Below are positions 51,880 to 64,000 of a stretch of 64,000 nt of DNA, in pieces. The notes under the pieces are model-generated. The model made no database searches and had not been told where the DNA came from. It saw only the letters and a program-made list of their open reading frames with translations. Both the position numbers and the translations under genes were made by a program. Source of the DNA: Dirofilaria immitis. Its lineage: Eukaryota; Nematoda; Chromadorea; Rhabditida; Onchocercidae. Location: NCBI GenBank assembly GCA_024305405.1, contig JAKNDB010000066.1, positions 124,001 to 188,000 of the forward strand, given 5' to 3'. Position 1 is the first letter of the stretch; every line of letters begins with the position of its first letter.

Positions 51880-52450
51880 CTACACGGACGCTCGATCTTG
51901 AATCCCAATCCGTATTCTACCTATTAAATGCTCTTGCTGCTCACACGATTGTTTCAAACGTACACTTCAAATAACGCATCAACTTTGAGAAATCCGAAGG
52001 AAGTCGGATACATGGATGGCACTACCAGGATAATACGTTAAAAGTGGCGTCCAACATCCACCCACTGGAGGAGGATATCGGGCCTAACCTGGCGCGGATT
52101 TCCGGTAATGTGTTCCATCCAACTGTTTTGCGAGGAGGAGAAACTGCACACTGTTGGTTGTGTTTGACCCCATTTCTTAGCCTAGAAACTGCCTCTGACT
52201 GATGTGATGCATTCTTGCTTGGGACGGTATGCGTACCCTCCAGGGCGAACCTGACAAGGTGGTAACGTATACCTCACGGTCTACTACCAGGCAGCCTGCG
52301 ATACTTCGCTGGGCCTGGGAGTCCATCCGTGTGTGCCATACTCATTGCTGTAGTCCACTGATCTGCGTGTGGCCATTTTGTTTGCTACTTGTCGCGATAG
52401 ATCGATCCTACGCCGTGAGAATTTGGACGCGCCAACTACAACTTCGAAGA
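51880..52450. other. GC-richer island of unknown origin
   Basis: By eye this block is close to half G+C while its flanks are strongly AT-rich. The longest frame (52229-52468, 79 codons) has no recognised family and no splice context. The reverse strand was also read without a match to known rRNA, spliced-leader or snRNA sequences that I remember. It may be a decayed transposable element or a foreign fragment. Origin unknown. Confidence 0.4.
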
Positions 52451-52892
52451 AGTATTACTAATATATGAGAGGATTGTTTGCAGCAAGTTCTTGATGGGAT
52501 AATTTTATTTTTCTTTGCTTTCTCTATTATCTCTTCCTACTACCATAATGTTTCACAGTGAGCAAAGACTTCTTAATAAATTCAATATAAATCTAGAGAA
52601 TTTCTAATTTCATCGTACTGTTGACAGTCAATTACCAAACGACCTCTAACCTATTTCCATATTAATTTCTATATTCTATATTAACCCTATTTTAGGTTCT
52701 TGACATGTTCACGTAGAAATCTCGAGTATATATCTTGATGAAAATAGGTATCTGAAATGGCTTATTTGTTTTATATACTTCCCAAATTTTGTTCAAGCTC
52801 GAAAGTGTTATTTGTTTACATTTAATTGATATGATGAGAAGAAAGACATCGAACTATTTTCATTTAAATAATGCCAGATTATCAATCTCGAC

Positions 52893-53048
52893 AGCTGTAT
52901 CGTCACTTTATTTTTAATGGAACTATGTCACTCTCTACAGTTGTACTACTGTTTGATTTTTCAGTGGGAATACATCATTATGACGGTTGTATTGTTGTGT
53001 TACTTTTCAGTGGAAGCATATCATTCTTGACGATCGTATCATCACTCC
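52893..53048. repeat. 46-bp degenerate minisatellite
   Basis: Units start at 52893, 52939, 52985 and 53032 (46, 46, 47 bases and a partial). They share the pattern of GTTGTA..., then TTTTTCAGTGG, then CATCATT...GAC. The short open frame across it is a by-product of the repeat. Confidence 0.75.
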
Positions 53049-53879
53049 GATCCCGATTGCACATCTTACTTTTTCTTTTAATTTACTTCTTCCTGTAATT
53101 TTCTATCACTTTTCATTTCTAACAAATAATAAAATCATCACAGATTCTTTGGGAATTATCGCGGCCTAGATATTTGTTATTATAGGTTAAAGAGCAGTAC
53201 TTGGCTGACTATATTTATCAAAAAGCTTAATAAATCTCAAGCCTATTTTATAAATTTTTTTTAATTAAAGATTATTTTATAAGTTTCTATAATTTATTAA
53301 ATTACACAAAAGATGCAGTGTCTTTTCTTTTCTAGGAAATGGCCTAGCATCAAATTTGAGAAATCTTTTATTGATGAAAATCTAACAACACATTAAAATA
53401 GTTTGATTTACTGGTTTTGGTTTTGAAGATCAAAATATAGTAACAAAGTTTCAGGAATAGAAAAAGTTTACTTGTTTGCTTGACACATGCAATATGACAA
53501 AGAATAGGAAGAGAATTGATTTCGAATTGTACTTAAGAACCAAAGATATATTAAACTTCACCGCTTATTCACTATCAATGAATCTAACTTCCAAAATGAT
53601 TTGGTATCTGTTCTAAATGGGCCAAGACCCTCCCTGTCATTCCTTGAAAATCTGAAGACGGACTATTCCCGTAACCTTCGCTATATTTAAAGCACTGCCA
53701 ATCGAGAACCCTCTCTGATCATCAATTCATCTGCTTCAAACTGTTCTCATCTCCACATTGGCCGTAATCCGCACTTCACCACTTTTCAGGGAATGCGTAA
53801 GACCGAACCTTGTTCTTTTTGTTATGGCAGTTAGGCTCGGTTTCTTCTTATATGGCAAGTTTTTGTCTGTCTTCATAAT

Positions 53880-54126
53880 GATCATCCAGATACATTAGAT
53901 CAATCCATCCGGACTGCTCACATTGGACCGGTCTATCCGGATTGCTCATAATGAAGCAGTCTGTCGGATTGCTCATATTAGATCAGTCTATCTGGATATG
54001 CTCACACTGAATCAATTCATGCGAATTGCTTGCACTAAATCAATCTAGCTAGTCTGTTCGCATTCTATTCAGATTGATCACACTGGATAAATCTATCCGG
54101 ACCATTGACATCAGATTAATCCATTT
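53880..54126. repeat. 28-bp degenerate minisatellite
   Basis: About nine diverged direct copies with consensus near GATCARTCTATCCGGATTGC followed by TCACATTG. Starts are at 53898, 53926, 53954, 53981, 54010, 54038, 54066 (short), 54086 and 54114, plus a partial copy before. There are no spacers between units. Confidence 0.85.
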
Positions 54127-54400
54127 GTTTCTTTATCTCTCTCTATCCTACTTTTTCGTGATCTTAATTCTGCATATAATCATTGTAATGTCTTTTCCAA
54201 TATTATAAAAATTGGAACTCCTTATTCATCATAAGGTTTCTAATATATTTTCTGATAAAATATGCCAAATGGTGCTAGCGCATTAATATGAATTTATCTA
54301 TCGCTCCTTTTTTAACTTCAATGCATATGCAAATATTGTAATGATATGATTCTTTTTCTGTTTCCTTTTAAATGGATTTCATAAACGACGTTGTTTAATT

Positions 54401-54406
54401 TTGCAG
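54401..54406 (+). promoter_or_regulatory. possible trans-splice acceptor of the aminotransferase gene
   Basis: TTTTGCAG stands ten bases upstream of the ATG with no upstream exon, the usual arrangement for spliced-leader addition in nematodes. Inference from position only. Confidence 0.5.
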
Positions 54407-54416
54407 AAACAAAGAA

Positions 54417-58601
<4,185 letters not shown>

Positions 58602-59845
58602 ATAATGATTATAATGAGGTTTTTTGTTAAGTAACTAAGTCGTAAATTTTCAGGAGGGTTTTCCGCAATTTTAAAACTAGCAAATATGAAATTGCAAATA
58701 TATGTGAAGTTTAAAGTTTGCATCTTCTTAATTATTTCCAATATTTTCATAACGTTTTGTTTGCTGATAAAAAGGCGTTCGTAATTTATACTTTGAAACA
58801 TAAGTTTATTTTTTATTTATATCAACAACTGGTTTTGTTTTTCACATTGATTTGGTTGTTTTTTTTTCTTTTGAATGAATAAACTGGACATGAAATGTAA
58901 AAAGCAAAATGAAACAATTTAAGAGAGAGCATTTAATTAATTTTGTGAAGTAGATTTATTCATTCTTTCAATCAATTTTTTCGAAGAAAAGAGAAAGTCC
59001 AGTGAATAAGCTTATTTCTGTTGATGTTAATATGCATATGAAGGACAGATGTTCTTACTGTTAGACGTAGCTGAATCTTAAGGATGCCGATGGACGCTTG
59101 AAATTCCCAACTAATTCTAATCAGATATATAGAATTATTTCTCCGGCAAAACGAAATGATTTTATATTTTACAGCATGCAAATATTTTCTCATGAATGGG
59201 AGGGATATATATGATAAGATATAATATGAAATGGTTTGTTAATCAAAGTGCCGAGGAAAGTTCAAGGAAAATGTTATGTTTTTTCTGAAATAATATCTGA
59301 TTGTTTGTATGCTTAAGTTTTTCTTAGGAATCCTAAAACCGTTTGGTAAGTAAATTAAAAATGCAACAATTTTATGATATTTCAGTATCGAAAGATGCCG
59401 AACAGTTTCATTGAAAGATTAAGTAGCAAATCGTAATAGAATGGTGTAATGGTGGGATAACAGTAATGCTTCTATGTTTTCCTCAAACAATATGGCATAT
59501 GTATCAGGTGATATATTATTTATACAAGGCATAGACAGCCAAATCTAAAATGACTGATGAAGTGAAGTTACTTATCTGATCTGGGTGGATATATTTAATA
59601 TCTAAACTTTCGTTCTCTTATTTATTCGACAAAAATAAATTAGATATGACAATTTCAATGCATTCATAAAACAATAAGTGAATATCGAAAACAAGCATAT
59701 GCGTCGAAAGCATGTGTGAAGCTAGAAAAATCTGTTTGGCTCTAAGCGCATAATCTTATTTGTTTAGCAAATATAAGTTTAGCATATGTGATGCAAGGAA
59801 ATGAACTTTGACGATAAACTAGGCACAAATTACTAGCGTAATTCT
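58602..59845. other. convergent intergenic region
   Basis: About 1.2 kb between the stop codons of the aminotransferase (+) and the PDZ gene (-). Nothing recognised. Confidence 0.5.
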
Positions 59846-62800
59846 TCAGCAAGCACTTGGCCCAACTGTTGGTAGAAGGACAATCTTCACGCTATTTTTG
59901 CCAGCAATCAATGCTTGCACATATTCCAGATCCTCACCTTTGACCAATTCATCTTCTACATAAATAATCTGATCACCCACGGATAGTACTGGTGTCAACG
60001 AAGGTAATGATATTCGGGAAATGAAGATTCCTGAGAGATTTCGAGCTTTACAGATAAATCGGAACTTTCAGTAAGGAATATTGGTTTTTCGACTTTGCCT
60101 CATTTTCATTATCTTTCTGTATTAAATGTCTCTCTATACGGCTTAGTTCTAAGTTTTTTTCTGAAACTTATTTTCTTCTTCAAACCAACTAATATGTAAG
60201 CGAAATTGCAGTAACCAGCATTATGTCAAGTAAACAGAATATTCGTTATCTGAAGAAAAAGAACATACCGCGTTTTTGATTAAGTATTCCACTAGCGATA
60301 TAAAAACCGAATGGACCTGGTTGAAGCTTTTCTATCAAGATGATTCGCAGGCCTCTATGATCTAGAGCAACTAGCCGTGCTCGAACAGATGGTAAATTTG
60401 ATCTGCAAGGTTAGAAGAATAGTTGATGATCAATATTAGTTTATATTTAGTTTCGAACGGTAATGAATTAACAATAATAATCGGACATGTTATTCATGAT
60501 CATTCAAAGTATCTATTCGGTTTAATGGCTAGCAAAATATTTACTACACAGGTGAATAATAAGTGATATGGAATTTAAGAAAACGATGCATACCGATGAA
60601 ATGAAGGAATCTGGTTATTTATGTAATTTTTGGCCGTCTTAGAATCGAACGGGCGACATACTCGGCCAGCACTCTGTGAACGACTGTTAGCACCTCCTCT
60701 TCGCATTCTCCTGTAATTCATAAGTTCACTTCACTTCATTCTCCAGGATAGCTCTCTAATAGCTATCATTGAAAAGTTTCAGAAAAAAATTCTTAGATTT
60801 CTCTATCGTCGTCTAGAATTTAACTTTTGTTTGGCTAAAATTCACCACTGCCTGTTAGAAAGAAACGGAAGGAAGAAATAAACGAACAGAATTAAATATG
60901 AAAAATCAGTTTATACTGTAAACATATACTGACATAAAAATGAAATACAAACCTTTGCCTACCGAAAATAGATTGCTGAGCAGCTTCGTCATATGCAGCA
61001 CAATTAGGTGGCAAATCTGGAAGACGGCGTCCGCCATCTAAACGTGTATCACCGTCGTCTTTCTCCGTAATGCTAAGATTATCAACGCTACGCATCAAAT
61101 AAGATTCATCTTTTGCTGCAATAAAACCATATATTCTCGAAAAGTAATCCTTTTGAACTTTTTGATTCGTTCGAGATTCAAATTTGACATATAATATAAG
61201 TTTTTCTAATATTGACACGAATGATAATTAATATATCTTAATAGCCAACAATATAAGTATCTCCTCAATCATCAGATGTTTTGTTGTTGGTCCAACATCA
61301 TCAACTACCAATCTACCGTTTCGTTCTTTTTGTTTTTATTTGCATTCATATTGCATATGTTTTATAGATTTATGAATTTGAAATCTGGCAGGAGAATTTT
61401 TTAACTGAACTTCAAGTGCAAGTAATATTGTTCACTTGAATTGAAATAATTGAAGAATTGGGGAGATCTCGAGATACGAATATTCTATAAATTGCATATG
61501 TCATGGTAGTCCGAAAAGTTCAGATATAAGATCACACATGAGGCGATAAACACTGGACAAAGCTCTTTCAAGCATCGGTTTCTCAAGAGTGACTAAATAT
61601 CATTATATCTTCCATCCTTGATGTAGTGGTAACTATCGATTAATGCCTAATCAACAAAATAAGTTTACAATAATCTGTTTCCATAAATTATAGCTTAATG
61701 GTAAAATATATTCCAACTTCGGATGTATTATATGTTTAAATTAGTGTGACCCAAATGGACCAATCGATGGAATGTTCGAATAATTACTTTTAACTTGACT
61801 ATGAATTGGTCTCGATTAGTTTTTCTAAAAAAAAAATTATTTAGGCCAACGTTTTATTTTTCTCATATCCTAACCATATGTGATGAATAGTCCTGTGGTG
61901 GGTAGCAACAATCAATGGATCCGCGGTGTGTTTTTGAAGCGGTTGATTGACGATGTATTCCACGAGGTAACGATGATGAACGATTATGGAAACGTCGTAT
62001 CATTCGAAAAGATGGATCCTGGAAAAAAGTTAAGGACAAATTTCGAGGAAAAGGAAAAGATCTTACATCTAATGGTACAATTCCAATTCTTTATTTAAAA
62101 AAACTTTTATATCATTCAAATAAAATGATGCTATAATGGAAATTTTATTTTCGCAGTGTTCTAATTTAATTAACTCCGCATTAGAATTACGAATATTATA
62201 TCATGGTTCACTGGAAAAATCATTTCAGGTTAAGATAAAAAAAAAAGAGGTTTTATTGGTAATTTCTTTTTCTATATAGAAAACCTGATAGGACAAGGAT
62301 TGGTTATTTAGTAAGGAAGGTCTGTTTTTGTATCAATTAATAAACGATGCAGGTAATAGAATAAGGCTAATTATTAATGATAATGATATTTTGCATATAA
62401 TAAACAAAGTGTTTATTCAGAACCATTCTAAACCGTTATCTTGTAAAAATAAAAATTTAACAAAAAAGGCAAGAAGATACTCTGTTAGTAAAAAAGCTTT
62501 AGTTAGATGAGATTTAGAAATATTATAACATTTCAAAGTGTGCCATTCAAAATTAATCGATTTGAAATATTGCAGGAGAAGATTCCGAGGATTTTTCCTT
62601 ATGATATTTTGAATTGATTAAAGATAAATATATGATAATGGATACAGATTTTTTGCATTTCTCTTATAACTTTATATAAAATGTTATAATTAATTAATCG
62701 ATAATATTAATTAATATCATCAATTCAGCATTAATTGACATATCATATACTTCTTTATTAAAAAATTATGGCGAAATTTCGAATTAAGCTATTATTGACT

Positions 62801-63710
62801 ATATATCTATTTACTTTAAACAAAATTTCAATACAAAATGTTACAATAAGAAATAATTTAAGAGGTTAATTTATTTTATTAAGAAATAATTTAACAGAAA
62901 ATGATGATTTAAAATAATACGCTTGCATGAGAGAGCCATTGGTTGTCATTACGTCTAAGTCTGGTCATGGCCACCGAATATCTTGGTAGTGATTGAGAAT
63001 CCTCTTCATAACATTCATTAATATCATGCTTCATTTTTGGATGAGCATTGTAGCCTAAAATGAATGCGCATATCATTTTATGAATATGAAGTTGTAGTTT
63101 ACATTGTTGAAATATTAAAGTGGCTGAAACGACTCAAATGCTGCCTTCTTTTAAAATTTGAAATGAATTGAAATTACCGTTATGATGAGATAGACGATGA
63201 TTTTGATCAACATTTTGATCAAGACATTTTCTCCAACTTAATTAATTTTGTCTAATTATCGAATGAACTAAAATGCTTCACACTATTAATTCTTTACGCA
63301 AATCGTTATTGGCTGGATTTGGCATGTATTGTACACTAATTGAATTTGGATCCATTTGTTGAATAAATTAACTTAATGCATTTTATTCTATCCTTACATA
63401 AAATTAAAATGAAAAAGATCGGTTATAATTTCAAATTGAAATTATTCGTAAAATGGTGCAAGTGCATACCGAAGCTGAACTGATTAGCAATCACATGTGA
63501 ATCCGAAAGTTTATTGTTGATACTATTGTTGTCGCTACTAATGAACATCGGTAGTAACTGATCAGGATTAGTAACTGGCATTGTTGATGTTGTTACTGCT
63601 GTTCCGGCAGTGAAGCGATGAAGATAGCAGTTGGAATAATTAGCATCGGAACTACCTATCAGGTCGCTATTACCCCATCCAGATATAGAATTGGATGATT
63701 CGCCATCCAT
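59846..63710 (-). CDS. single-PDZ-domain protein with Par6-like motif
   Basis: Likely a cytoplasmic scaffold; partner unknown. Exons in phase from the 3' end: 59846-60030 (GIFISRISLPS then SVGDQIIYVEDELVKG), 60269-60402 (LRIILIEKLQPGPFGFYIAS), 60594-60710 (basic, Ser-rich), 60953-61115 (RRLPDLPPNCAAYDEAAQQS), and 63470-63710 (MDGESSNSISGWG, Ser/Asn-rich, matching phase 1). The PDZ core PFGFYI plus GIFISR resembles Par6, but no PB1 or CRIB motif is seen. A further candidate exon at 62921-63054 (acceptor CATTTTAG; VAMTRLRRNDNQWLSHA) fits the 5' exon phase but not cleanly the next one. The C-terminus VGPSAC follows the PDZ directly. The first exon may not be the true start. Confidence 0.75.
61116..62920. 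other. large intron of the PDZ gene
   Basis: Mostly AT-rich filler. A + strand block at 61880-62098 is open in two overlapping frames (one with VVGSNNQWIRGVFLKRLI, another with RLWKRRIIRKDGSWKK) but has no recognised family; it could be a nested exon or chance. Otherwise nothing seen. Confidence 0.4.
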
Positions 63711-64000
63711 TAATGATACCTTTTGGTAATAGTTATAAAAATATGCAGTAGTAAGAAATATTTAACAAAAAAATTGCTTCACCATTTCTTTTATGGATTC
63801 GATTTTGGGCTGTGGATTTAAGTTAAGAATTGAAAAATCTTGAGAATCTGATTCGGCATGCTTCGTGCGAAGAGTTGCACTTACATTGATTTTAATAGCT
63901 ATTCGTCTTTACCTCTTCTCAAGTTTTATACCTTTCATTTCTTATCATTATCTTTCTCTTATCTTTGGAAAAGTGCTCCCACATTTCTATATTCTTGGAT
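63711..64000. other. right edge, upstream of the PDZ gene
   Basis: Upstream sequence of the 63710 start codon on the minus strand. No acceptor is visible right before the ATG and no other feature is recognised. Confidence 0.4.

Noticed and set aside
53790..53860. Zinc-knuckle-like PCSFCYG stretch suggesting a retroelement gag
   Set aside because: Only two cysteines in context, followed by a stop; no reverse transcriptase or other element part nearby.
53880..54126. CRISPR-like repeat array
   Set aside because: Units are diverged, head-to-tail and without spacers, in a eukaryotic chromosome; a minisatellite explains it.

Overview
This window looks like chromosomal DNA of a filarial-type nematode. 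The sequence is AT-rich, has many short introns with TTTTCAG/TTTTAG-like acceptors, and encodes nematode/metazoan housekeeping genes. It also carries two insertions that fit a filarial background: a piece of a Wolbachia-like bacterial phosphomannomutase gene inside an intron, and a degenerate piece of nematode-like 28S rRNA inside another intron. The species cannot be fixed from the sequence alone.

Layout, left to right: SLO-2 (Slack-type) potassium channel on + (1762-12198, over 20 exons, 5' end not located); an intronless ELO-family fatty acid elongase on + (14230-15012); a 3 kb stretch with nothing recognised; a large hnRNP U-like gene on - (27412-18079; SAP, long charged/proline-rich linker, SPRY, P-loop kinase-like domain) with the 28S fragment in its third intron region; RPN1/PSMD2 proteasome subunit on + (28665-35632); Snapin on + (36246-37002); a FAM8A1-like RDD membrane protein on - (39309-37577); NAF1, an H/ACA snoRNP assembly factor, on + (40392-43634); AP-3 mu subunit on + (45447-49188, first exon not found); a 5 kb gene-poor, repeat-bearing stretch (49189-54400) with a GC-richer island and two minisatellites; cytosolic aspartate aminotransferase on + (54417-58601) with the bacterial fragment in intron 3; and a single-PDZ protein with a Par6-like motif on - (63710-59846).

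The neighbours do not form one pathway. They cover ion channel, lipid elongation, RNA binding, proteolysis, vesicle traffic (Snapin and AP-3 mu both act on endosome/lysosome-related organelles), snoRNP assembly and amino acid metabolism. The most striking whole-window pattern is that strongly conserved exons are repeatedly broken by single-base length differences inside homopolymers, nearly always one base short. Sixteen or so are listed below. This is best explained by homopolymer miscalls in the assembly, although decay cannot be excluded from the sequence alone. Exon limits below were read by eye from splice signals, reading phase and remembered family conservation; no alignment was run.
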